Assembly: GCA_964607765.1 (NCBI GenBank)
Contig: CAZSNT010000052.1
Span: 1-54,962, forward strand
Origin: CAZSNT01 sp964607765
Lineage (GTDB): Bacteria > Verrucomicrobiota > Lentisphaeria > Oligosphaerales > JABHEG01
Direction: 5' to 3'
DNA length: 54,962 nt
Position 1 is the stretch's first letter. Each line of letters begins with the position of its first letter. Positions 1 to 7,704 of this stretch are shown one piece after another. The notes below the pieces were generated by a model that searched no databases, was not told the DNA's origin, and worked only from the letters and a program-made list of their open reading frames with translations. Both the position numbers and the translations under genes were made by a program.

Positions 1-20
1 CTCTACCGGCCAGGCCAACC

Positions 21-99
21 TGGGACCGCCGAGCACCAGCTCGGCATCCGGCACCCCAACCCAGGCAAACCGGAGCCGAGCTGGTGCTCGGCGGTCCCA
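21..99. repeat. Inverted repeat, 25-bp arms
   Basis: Positions 21-45 and 75-99 are perfect 25-bp inverted arms separated by 29 bp. The arm core (gaccgccgagcaccagctcg) recurs at 4671-4835 upstream of the GH42-like gene, so this is a dispersed palindromic element. It sits beyond the 3' end of the M48 protease gene. No coding capacity is supported. Confidence 0.85.
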
Positions 100-176
100 G
101 GGAAACACATGATCGACGTCGGATGCTCCATTCTGGGGCAACCGCCATACGGCTGTTTAGTCCGGCAGCGGCTGCG

Positions 177-899
177 TCACGCACACCTGGCCTTGATCCG
201 CGCGATGCGGTCCTTGAGCGGCGGGTGGGAGCCGAAGTACTCGCCGATGATGCCGCCGCCGGACTGCCTGAGCTGCTGCAGGCGCCCCAGGAGGAGCGCG
301 CCGCCCTCGGGGCGGAAGCCGGCCGCTCGACACAGCGCCACGCTGAACTCGTCCGCTTCGAGCTCGTTGTCCTGCGAGTAGGCGCTGGACAGGAACTTGA
401 CCCCCGTCTGCTGCATCCAGCGCCCCACCGCATTCTGCAGCGGCAGCGCTCTGGCCAGCGACGAAAACAGCGAGTTGGCCAACAGCCTGTCGAGGGGGTG
501 ACGCCGGATGATGTGCGCTACTTCATGCGCCAGTACGAACGCCACTTCGTCCGGGGCGTTTCCACACAGCTGAAGCAACGAACCGGTGACGAACACGGGC
601 CCGCCGGGCAAGGCGAAGGCGTTGGGTGTGCCGCCCGCAACCACTGTGAACGCAAATGGTATGCGCTTGTTGGCCAGCTTCGCCGTCAGCTGACTTCCGA
701 GCTGCTGAACAAACGCTGACAGCTCAGGGTCGTCGAGCACCTGCAGCTGCCGCACCAGCTCGCGCGCCATGTCGCGGCCCAGGAGAACTTCCGCCTCCAG
801 AGACTCTGCCTCGTCGCCGGCAAGCGACTTCAGCACGGCGCCGCCCTTGCCCATGGCGCGCCCCACGCGATAGCCTACCTTTTCAAAAAGTGATGACAT
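177..899 (-). CDS. M48-family zinc metalloprotease (240 aa)
   Basis: A small M48 peptidase. The zinc-binding motif HEVAH is at residues 125-129, and the third ligand Glu lies in NELEAD (E181), as in the Loi/BepA-type M48 core. The start is taken at ATG 899 (MSSLFEKVGY); a longer in-frame upstream extension reads as shadow of the GH42-like gene. No signal peptide or membrane segment is seen, and there is no TPR tail, so the protein is the bare protease domain. It lies about 20 nt downstream of the GH42-like gene on the same strand and may be cotranscribed with it. The substrate is unknown; in this family, quality control of envelope proteins is the usual role (family knowledge). Confidence 0.9.
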   Translation of the reverse strand: MSSLFEKVGYRVGRAMGKGGAVLKSLAGDEAESLEAEVLLGRDMARELVRQLQVLDDPELSAFVQQLGSQLTAKLANKRIPFAFTVVAGGTPNAFALPGGPVFVTGSLLQLCGNAPDEVAFVLAHEVAHIIRRHPLDRLLANSLFSSLARALPLQNAVGRWMQQTGVKFLSSAYSQDNELEADEFSVALCRAAGFRPEGGALLLGRLQQLRQSGGGIIGEYFGSHPPLKDRIARIKARCA

Positions 900-919
900 G
901 CTGTGGATCTCGAACTGGC

Positions 920-3900
920 CTATCTCAGCGGCAGACTCTCGGTCACCAGAACGGCTCGCTCCGGCACGACAGCGGCGTCGGCGTGCGGCCAGAGCTCGAA
1001 CTCGGCGAGGATGAAGTCGCCGGGATCGATGCTGACGCCGTTCACCAACTGGATCTCGGTCCGGGCCGGGCTGTGTCGAACCGAGTTGGCGATACTGGCC
1101 CACTTCATATTCTGGGCACACCGGCCGAGCGTGACCGCGAGGCCGCGTCCCGACTCATCGAACCAGTCCGTCCACTCTACGCCGGCCATGGTCCCGATGG
1201 CCGCCGGGCTCGTACCCTTGTGCCGCCGGCCGTCGGCCAGGCCCTGCTGCCAGTGCGGCAGATGCTCCGGATCCACCCCGATCTCGTAGACAATCCGGGA
1301 AAACGCCAAGGGCTCCTGCCCACGGTTGGCGATACGCAACGCCACGCTGATCTGGCCGGCCTCGAACTGCCACTTCTCCTCCACCTCGCAGCCGGAACCG
1401 GACGGGCCCAACGCACGCGTGAGCTCCAGTGAACACGCAACCGGCGACGCGGCAAAAGCCAAGCCCGACGCACCGCCACGTCCATCGGGTGCCCACTCGC
1501 TGCCGTCCGGACGCGTGGCAACCACGCCTGTCCGGTGCCGCACCGCCGGCCGCCCCGCTAGCGTCATGGACTCGACCAGGCCGAGATCGCTGTCAAACAC
1601 AACACTGTAGCAGTCCCCGGTCACGGTTGCCCGCGCCCCCTCCGTGCCCATGTGTACCCGTCTCGGAGTCGGCACGGCGAGGCCGGGCCGCGCGACTGCC
1701 AACACGTAGGTCCTCACAGCGTCCTGCGGCACGTCAGCACACACGGTTGCGGAGTCCGCAACCACCGTGGCAGCCACGGCGGACATGGCGCCGTTTGCGC
1801 CGGTGCTGAACACGGCGGCGCGAGCCGCGTCCTCATCACTCAGTGCGACGGGGAACTCGGCCGGGACACCCTTCGCCGGGGCGCCGCGCGCGCCGACCCC
1901 GAGCAGCGCGACGGGCTCCCAGCCGGCCGGCGCCGCGGGACGGACCAACTTGAGGGGTGCGAGAACGGTCTCGGCCTCGACGCCCGACTGGAACGTCACG
2001 GTCGCCGTCTCATTGCCGGCCCGGACGTGAAGTATGTGTTCGCCCGGCGCCGAGAGCTCGAAGCGGACGGGCACGGACTGCGTGCCGTCTCCGCTGGAGA
2101 CCAATGCCGACCTCTCCGGTACAATACGTGCCGGCCCCGGTCCGGTGACGGACAGGTGCACGGGCGTCCCTGACAGTGTAGGCACGCTGGCCAGCTCCAG
2201 CACGGCCTCCGCCGGCGCACCGAACGCGATCGGCGGCGGGGGCGGCGTGTGCCGCTCGTTGTGCCAGCCCCACCGCAAGATCGGGGGCGTGAGCTGCTGC
2301 CACGGGTTCAGCAGCATGTCGTGCGAGATCAGGGCCACGTCGAGCCGCGGCCTGACAAACGGCAGGTGTCGCGTGGTCAGCACGCCGGTGCGGCCTTCCG
2401 AGAAGGTCACCTGCGCGAGCAGCTGGCTGTCCAGTGCAAAGCGATCGATACGCGCGTCAGCCGGGAGGCTCACGGCGAATCGCACGGCAGCCCGAGCGCC
2501 CGGCGCAAGACCGGAAAACGCGACCTGCCCCTTCGGCTCTACGGTCCAGTCGACACGCGCGTTAAGATACACACTGCCGGCGACGGTCTCCCGGCCGCAG
2601 TTATCCACGGTCACGGTGACCAGCGTCTCCTCACCGGGGTGCAGAGCCTGCGGCGCATCGATGCCGACAAGGGGCTGCCAGTTCGTGCCCAGGAGCAAGC
2701 ACGCGCTCGGGTTCAGTCCAGGCACGGTCACAGCGATGCCGGTCGGCGTCTTCCGGGTCTGGAGCCTGGACACGGCAGCGGTCTCCGGGCGCAGCAGCAG
2801 CGCCGGTGCTGCGGCAGACAGCCCAGGCAGGTCCACCTCGACGTCGCGCACAGTCCCTTCGCCAAGGTAGGTCAGGAGCACGACCGTCATGCCCCCGGCG
2901 GACAGACGCCGCGCATCGAGCTCGTTGGCAGGGGCGGCGGCCGTGATGCGCAACGCGGGCCGGACCGCCGAGCGCTGTGCCAACATGGCGGCGTAGGCCT
3001 GGCCCTGGCGGCAGATGAGGTCCGGATCGTCGTAGCGATCTGGCAGCTCCTGGGCGCAGTGCACGATGCGGCCTTTGCCCGCTGCCGTGGTTCTCGTGAC
3101 GCTGAACACGGGCTCCGCGTCCGGCGCAGGCGCGGGCGCGGGATCGACGTGGAACGCTCCGGGCTCGCGCGCATGCCCCAACCGGTCTCTGCCGCCCACT
3201 CCCGGGTGAACGACGACCGTGCCGCCGCGTTCTGCGAAGCTCCTGGCTTGCTGCAGCGCCTTCTCGGGCATGACCGGAAGCTCTCCCAGCACCAACACAC
3301 GGTAGGAACTCAAGTCGCCGTGCTGCAGTGTGGCGACATCGATGAAGTCGAACTGCACACGTGCGGCATCCAGGGCGTGCCCCAGGTTGTTCCAGCGTCG
3401 ACGCCCGCGCCACTGGTCCGTGCCCTCGGCACGTGCAAGGAACACATTGTCGTAGGACGTGACGACTGCCACGTCGGCCTGGACTTGGGTCCGCGCCAGC
3501 AGCGGGGCCAGGCGCGCGGTGAAGGCGCTGACCTGCGCCGCGGCGGTCGTGCGTTCGGTCGGATTCCCGTCCGTGTCCAGCATGCCGTGGATTCCCAGCT
3601 CCCGGCCGCTGCTCGCGGGCTGCCACAGGAACCACATCAGGCTGCGGCATTCCCGGGCCAAGGCCACGTTGGCCTCGATCAGCAGATCCCGGCCGTGCAC
3701 GACGGGCGCCCAGTGGTTCGGCCCGGCATGGTACTCCATCATGGTGAACGGCTTTCCGGCAGCACGCCCGGCACAGCGGCCCAAGTCCAGCTTCTCCAAC
3801 AGCTGCGGCCACCTGCCCACGGCGTAGATGTCGAGTGCCAGGTAGTCGGTCTGGCGCGCCAGGTCGAACAGGTCCCATCCGTCGAGCGGGGATGTGGGGT

Positions 3901-4612
3901 AGAAGTTGTCCGACACGCGTGCGCCGGGCGCCACGGTGCGGATCAGGTCGCCTGTGGAGCGGAAGTAGTCACCGAAGTTCCAGCAGGTGAAGCGCCGCCA
4001 CTCGAGCCAGTTCGGAAGTTGGTCCGCGAACCTGTCCCGGGGCGGCTCGATCTCGTCGAAGGCGTCATACGCCGTGCGCCACTGCCGGTTCAGGCCCGCC
4101 AGCGTGTCGTAGCGTTCGCGCAGCCACGCCCGGTAACACGTCACCGTGCCCGGGCTGTAGTCGTAGATCCTGCCCGAATGGTAGCCAAACTCGTTGTGGA
4201 CTTTCCAGAACGCCACGCGCTCTGCGCCGGGCATTGCGCGCACCAGTTCAGGGACACGCTCCTGCCACCAGGCGACGACGGACGAGGCATTGAAATTGAC
4301 GTGCGTGAACAGTCCCACGGAGTTGGCGCGGGACCCGTCCTGCGCTTCGAACGGGCGGGCAACGTCCTTCGGCATGCCGCGGCCCGAGACCGACGCAATG
4401 AACCGCATGTCGTGCCGTTCGGCCCACTCGACCAGACGTCGGTCGTAGCGCGACAGATTGAAGCCGGCGTTCAGGTACAGTGCCCGGGACTCGGGCGAGG
4501 TCGCATTGCGCCAGCCCCACGCCCCGGTCAGGTATGTGCCGGTCTCCACGGGTTGCTGCGCCCATGCCGCGGTCGCGGCCAAGGAAAGAACGGCAAGCTG
4601 TATTGTCCTCAT
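920..4612 (-). CDS. GH42-like beta-galactosidase, secreted, multidomain (1230 aa)
   Basis: A large exported glycoside hydrolase. ATG 4612 gives a clear signal peptide (MRTIQLAVLS..., cleavage after AWA, residue 18). The N-terminal TIM barrel carries the GH42/clan A acid/base candidate in VHNEFG (E141) and a nucleophile candidate in MMEYHAGPNHW (E293). It is followed by a trimerisation-like Rossmann domain (about 450-590, with VVTSYDNVFLARAEG and VLVLGELPVMP) and several beta-sandwich domains up to the C terminus. In-frame sequence upstream of 4612 is translated repeat and should not be included. The sugar specificity cannot be read from sequence. The neighbours are an exported beta-sandwich protein upstream and an M48 protease downstream. 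Confidence 0.85.
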   Translation of the reverse strand: MRTIQLAVLSLAATAAWAQQPVETGTYLTGAWGWRNATSPESRALYLNAGFNLSRYDRRLVEWAERHDMRFIASVSGRGMPKDVARPFEAQDGSRANSVGLFTHVNFNASSVVAWWQERVPELVRAMPGAERVAFWKVHNEFGYHSGRIYDYSPGTVTCYRAWLRERYDTLAGLNRQWRTAYDAFDEIEPPRDRFADQLPNWLEWRRFTCWNFGDYFRSTGDLIRTVAPGARVSDNFYPTSPLDGWDLFDLARQTDYLALDIYAVGRWPQLLEKLDLGRCAGRAAGKPFTMMEYHAGPNHWAPVVHGRDLLIEANVALARECRSLMWFLWQPASSGRELGIHGMLDTDGNPTERTTAAAQVSAFTARLAPLLARTQVQADVAVVTSYDNVFLARAEGTDQWRGRRRWNNLGHALDAARVQFDFIDVATLQHGDLSSYRVLVLGELPVMPEKALQQARSFAERGGTVVVHPGVGGRDRLGHAREPGAFHVDPAPAPAPDAEPVFSVTRTTAAGKGRIVHCAQELPDRYDDPDLICRQGQAYAAMLAQRSAVRPALRITAAAPANELDARRLSAGGMTVVLLTYLGEGTVRDVEVDLPGLSAAAPALLLRPETAAVSRLQTRKTPTGIAVTVPGLNPSACLLLGTNWQPLVGIDAPQALHPGEETLVTVTVDNCGRETVAGSVYLNARVDWTVEPKGQVAFSGLAPGARAAVRFAVSLPADARIDRFALDSQLLAQVTFSEGRTGVLTTRHLPFVRPRLDVALISHDMLLNPWQQLTPPILRWGWHNERHTPPPPPIAFGAPAEAVLELASVPTLSGTPVHLSVTGPGPARIVPERSALVSSGDGTQSVPVRFELSAPGEHILHVRAGNETATVTFQSGVEAETVLAPLKLVRPAAPAGWEPVALLGVGARGAPAKGVPAEFPVALSDEDAARAAVFSTGANGAMSAVAATVVADSATVCADVPQDAVRTYVLAVARPGLAVPTPRRVHMGTEGARATVTGDCYSVVFDSDLGLVESMTLAGRPAVRHRTGVVATRPDGSEWAPDGRGGASGLAFAASPVACSLELTRALGPSGSGCEVEEKWQFEAGQISVALRIANRGQEPLAFSRIVYEIGVDPEHLPHWQQGLADGRRHKGTSPAAIGTMAGVEWTDWFDESGRGLAVTLGRCAQNMKWASIANSVRHSPARTEIQLVNGVSIDPGDFILAEFELWPHADAAVVPERAVLVTESLPLR

Positions 4613-4650
4613 CAGGTCACGTCTCCAGTTGCGCCGCCGCGGCGCTCTGT

Positions 4651-4854
4651 GCTGCAAACCGGCGTCTTTGCTGGGACCGCCGAGCACCAGCTCGGCTCTG
4701 TCTTCACGCCTGTTGGGCTCCCGGATGCCGAGCTGCTGCAAACCGGCGTCTTTGCTGGGACCGCCGAGCACCAGCTCGGCTCTGTCTTCACGCCTGTTGG
4801 GCTCCCGGATGCCGAGCTGGTGCTCGGCGGTCCCAGCGAAGACGCCGGTTTGGC
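4651..4854. repeat. Tandem 84-bp repeat closed by an inverted arm
   Basis: Two direct copies of an 84-bp unit (4651-4734 and 4735-4818) are followed by an inverted copy of the unit's first part (4811-4854), so the last unit can fold into a long hairpin with arms of more than 40 bp. The core matches the inverted repeat at 21-99. It occupies the spacer upstream of the GH42-like gene (4613-4918); no gene is seen there. Confidence 0.85.
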
Positions 4855-4918
4855 GCTCATGGGACGGCCGGACAGCGCTTCTGAGACAGCCAGTCCACAC
4901 ACTCCGCGGGGCCTGCCC

Positions 4919-6160
4919 TTACCGATCCACCCGCCACAGACGCAGGTTCTCTATCCGGATGGCGCCGTGATGGCGTACACCGAAATTCAGGTAGTAGCCC
5001 GCCGCGTCGCGGGTCGTGAACGTCACGATGCGCCGCCCGCGCGTTCCGGCCGTGCCGTGCCAGCGCTGCCAGCCCACGTCTTCCTTGATCGTGCCGCGTG
5101 CGCGTACCAGCGAGTAGAACACGGCGCCGGAGCCGCCGCTTGCGGGCCTCTGCACGGTGTAGTCGAACTGCAGCCGGTACGTCGTGGACGGCGCGATCTC
5201 GAGTTTCTCGGCATCGGACCAGAGGAACTCGTTCCAGCCGTTCGCGTCGGCCGCGAACTCGACGCCGCCGGCCTCGAAGGAGGCCAAGTGGTCCGTCTGG
5301 TTGTTCTCGCCGCCGACCGGCACCCACGGTCCTTCGCGACTGAGGGCACCATCCCAGACAAGCGTAGCAGCGCTCTGCTGCGCGACGCGAGGCGGTGGCC
5401 AGACCGGACGAGGCGGAGGCACGTACTCGAACTTGCCCACATGGAACACAACGTCCTCGTTCAGCGGCATCTGCTCGTTCGCCGCGGCGATGTAGAATCC
5501 GACGTACTCAATGTCGTCCCGACGTTGCGGGGAGGCGGGCAGCGTCAGAGTCAGCGGGTGCCACACTCCCGCGGCACGGTCGGTTGCGACGGAGCCCAGG
5601 TCGGTCTCGAGCGCGGAATGATTGGCGCCCGGGTTATCCGGGTCCACGATCTTGACCATTGGCCAGAGCCCCGGTTGCTCGGCACGGAACCACAGCCGCA
5701 CGGTGGACGAGGCGGAACAGTCGAGGGGAGGAGCTGGCCGGTAGAAGCAATCCAGCCAGTCGCCGCCAGCATGCTTCTTGAGCCGAAACGTCAGCCGCAG
5801 TGTGTAGTCGGTGTCGCCGCCCAGCTCCGCGGCAGGCGTCACCGCCACGTTACAGGCGCCGTTCGTCGTGGTCTCGCCGCCGAACCGGAACGCGTTGGCC
5901 GAGTCAATCAGCGCCGACGGCGGATCCGCGGCCGCGACGCAGGCAGCTACGCAGCCGCCGCAAAGCACCGCAAGCCAGCGGGCAGCACGACGGGGGCGGC
6001 GCGGCCCGCGGCCCGGCTTTGGCACGGGGGATGGCCCCCAGCCGCCAGTTCTTCGCAGAGCCGCCCGGGGGCCGTGCGGCGTACTGCCTGTTGCATGCTG
6101 CCTCTTTGCCGAACCAGCAGCAGGCGAACGCCGTGGGGAGCTTCCGTACCATTGCCTCAT
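4919..6160 (-). CDS. Exported beta-sandwich protein of unknown function (about 413 aa)
   Basis: No family recognised with confidence. The body is rich in alternating strand-like segments with Trp and Phe (two carbohydrate-binding-module-like halves, about 90-250 and 270-413), as in CBM-like domains next to glycosidases. The start is uncertain. ATG 6160 sits 8-9 nt behind GGAGGAG and overlaps the end of the ABC ATPase gene, suggesting coupling, but gives a long Arg-rich leader before the hydrophobic segment (AARWLAVLCGGCVAACVAAA). GTG 6025 would give a more normal signal peptide. It probably binds carbohydrate outside the cytoplasm, with the adjacent GH42-like enzyme (inference). Confidence 0.6.
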   Translation of the reverse strand: MRQWYGSSPRRSPAAGSAKRQHATGSTPHGPRAALRRTGGWGPSPVPKPGRGPRRPRRAARWLAVLCGGCVAACVAAADPPSALIDSANAFRFGGETTTNGACNVAVTPAAELGGDTDYTLRLTFRLKKHAGGDWLDCFYRPAPPLDCSASSTVRLWFRAEQPGLWPMVKIVDPDNPGANHSALETDLGSVATDRAAGVWHPLTLTLPASPQRRDDIEYVGFYIAAANEQMPLNEDVVFHVGKFEYVPPPRPVWPPPRVAQQSAATLVWDGALSREGPWVPVGGENNQTDHLASFEAGGVEFAADANGWNEFLWSDAEKLEIAPSTTYRLQFDYTVQRPASGGSGAVFYSLVRARGTIKEDVGWQRWHGTAGTRGRRIVTFTTRDAAGYYLNFGVRHHGAIRIENLRLWRVDR

Positions 6161-6165
6161 AGCTC

Positions 6166-6906
6166 TCACTCCTCCTCACCGTCGATCGATCCCACCTTGA
6201 TATCGACTTCGTCGCGGGACTGGATGCGGGACACGGCGCCGTCAGTGATCCAGATGACCCGGTCGCTGACATCGAGCATCTTCATGTCGTGCGTGGCCGT
6301 GATAATGGTCACGCCGCGTTCCTCTTTCATGCGCACCAGCAGGCTGATGATCTCGCGCCCTGTTCTCAGGTCCAGGTTGCCGGTCGGCTCGTCCGCGAGG
6401 ATGATCGCCGGATCGTTCGCCAACGCACGTGCGATGGCTACACGCTGCTGCTGGCCGCCCGACATCTGGGGCGGGCGGTGATGCAGCCGGTCGCCCAACC
6501 CGACGCGGCCGAGCAGGGCCGCGCCCTTGTCGCGCGACTCATCCGCATCGAGGCCGGCAAAGACCATGGGCAGTGTGACGTTTTCGAGCGCTGTCATCAC
6601 CGGGATCAGATTGAACGTCTGGAAGATGTAGCCGATCTTCCGGCAGCGCAGCCAGGAGAGCTCGTGGATGTCCAGCTGCGCGATGTCCACCTCGTCGATG
6701 TAGACCTCGCCCGACGTGGGCTTGTCCAGGCCTCCGACCATGTTGAAGAGCGTGCTCTTACCCGAGCCGGACGGGCCCATGATACTGATGTATTCGCCAC
6801 TGTGGATGGTCAGGTCCACGCCGCGCAGGGCCTCGACCTTTTCATTGCCCATCGTGTAGGTCTTGGTCACGCCCTGGGTGTGAACAATCTCGCGTTTTGC
6901 CGTCAT
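6166..6906 (-). CDS. ABC transporter ATP-binding protein, LolD/MacB type (246 aa)
   Basis: An ATPase subunit of a MacB/LolCDE-type exporter. Walker A is GPSGSGKST (44-52), the Q-loop is in YIFQTFNLIP, the signature is MSGGQQQRVAIARAL, Walker B is ILADEPTGNLD, and the switch His is in TATHDM. ATG 6906 is 8 nt after the stop of the FtsX permease gene, so the two form a unit. An in-frame extension to 7050 is rejected because it runs into the permease. The C terminus has an acidic tail (GSIDGEEE). The partners are most likely the small FtsX protein and the 1569-aa FtsX protein upstream. Confidence 0.95.
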   Translation of the reverse strand: MTAKREIVHTQGVTKTYTMGNEKVEALRGVDLTIHSGEYISIMGPSGSGKSTLFNMVGGLDKPTSGEVYIDEVDIAQLDIHELSWLRCRKIGYIFQTFNLIPVMTALENVTLPMVFAGLDADESRDKGAALLGRVGLGDRLHHRPPQMSGGQQQRVAIARALANDPAIILADEPTGNLDLRTGREIISLLVRMKEERGVTIITATHDMKMLDVSDRVIWITDGAVSRIQSRDEVDIKVGSIDGEEE

Positions 6907-6914
6907 AGCAGGTC

Positions 6915-7610
6915 CTAGATCTCCGCGCGCATGGCGTCGGCGGGTTTCATACGAGCCGCGACATAGGTGGGGTAGATGGCCGCGAGCGTCGTCAGCACGG
7001 TTCCGATGCCCACTGACAGGGGCAGGCTGACCGCGAAGGCTGCACAGCACACGCGGGGCCCGAGCAGGCCGAACTCAAGTGCCGCGCCGACCTGCATCAG
7101 CGCCAGCACGCCGCCCAGCCCGCCCCCGACAACGCTCGCCACCACACCCAGGAAAATGCTCTCCACCAGGAACAGCCGCACCACGAAACTGTCCAGGGCG
7201 CCCAGGCACTTCAGTGTACCGATCTCGCGGAAACGTTCCGTCACGCTCATCAGAATCGTGTTGGTGATGCCGACCAGGCAGAGGAACGCGGACAGTGACA
7301 TGAGCCAGATCAATTGGTCTCGCTGCCGCTGCACGGACGCGGCGTCGTGGGCGACGATCCCGGCACGTTCCAGTACGGCCTGGGTGTGCACGTCGGAGCT
7401 CCGCATCAGGTCGGAGACGATCTTCTGGTAGGTCACAGACGAGGAGAAGAATGCGACCACGACCGCAATGCAGAGGAAGGTCAGCAGGCAGCGCCCCATC
7501 CGGTGCCGCAGATTGGACCAGCACATGTCCAGCGTGCGCGACCACGGCAGCACCACGCCGTGGCTGACGCCACGCCGGCGATCCTCGAAGATGCGTTGTT
7601 GTCCAGGCAT
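6915..7610 (-). CDS. FtsX-like ABC permease, compact (231 aa)
   Basis: A MacB/FtsX-type permease reduced to the membrane core. A first TM helix lies near 42-62 (CLLTFLCIAVVVAFFSS), a short periplasmic loop of only about 50 residues follows, then three C-terminal TM helices with the FtsX-domain signature (ITNTILMSVTERFREIGTLKCLGA and YVAARMKPADAMRAE). Full-length MacB permeases have a much larger periplasmic domain, so this one is unusually short. It is coupled to the ATPase gene 8 nt downstream. The energy-coupled substrate is unknown. Confidence 0.88.
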   Translation of the reverse strand: MPGQQRIFEDRRRGVSHGVVLPWSRTLDMCWSNLRHRMGRCLLTFLCIAVVVAFFSSSVTYQKIVSDLMRSSDVHTQAVLERAGIVAHDAASVQRQRDQLIWLMSLSAFLCLVGITNTILMSVTERFREIGTLKCLGALDSFVVRLFLVESIFLGVVASVVGGGLGGVLALMQVGAALEFGLLGPRVCCAAFAVSLPLSVGIGTVLTTLAAIYPTYVAARMKPADAMRAEI

Positions 7611-7661
7611 GTGTGTGGCCCCGTCCGAGAAGCTGAACTATCAGCCTGCGTGGGGTTAGTC

Positions 7662-7699
7662 GTTAGGTGTTAGGTGTTAGGCGCTAGGTGTTAGGTGTT
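7662..7699. repeat. Heptamer tandem repeat (GTTAGGT)
   Basis: Five consecutive 7-bp units (gttaggt, gttaggt, gttaggc, gctaggt, gttaggt) plus a partial unit, between the FtsX gene and the stop of the OPT-like gene. Similar heptamer or nonamer arrays occur in several other spacers of this window. Confidence 0.9.
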
Positions 7700-7704
7700 G
7701 ACCA

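Noticed and set aside
4613..4900. N-terminal extension of the GH42-like protein through the repeat
   Set aside because: The extension translates the palindromic repeat; a clear signal peptide starts at 4612.
2249..6481. Very long plus-strand open frame (1410 codons)
   Set aside because: It is the antisense shadow of GC-rich minus-strand genes (GH42-like, beta-sandwich, ABC ATPase) and has no domain.
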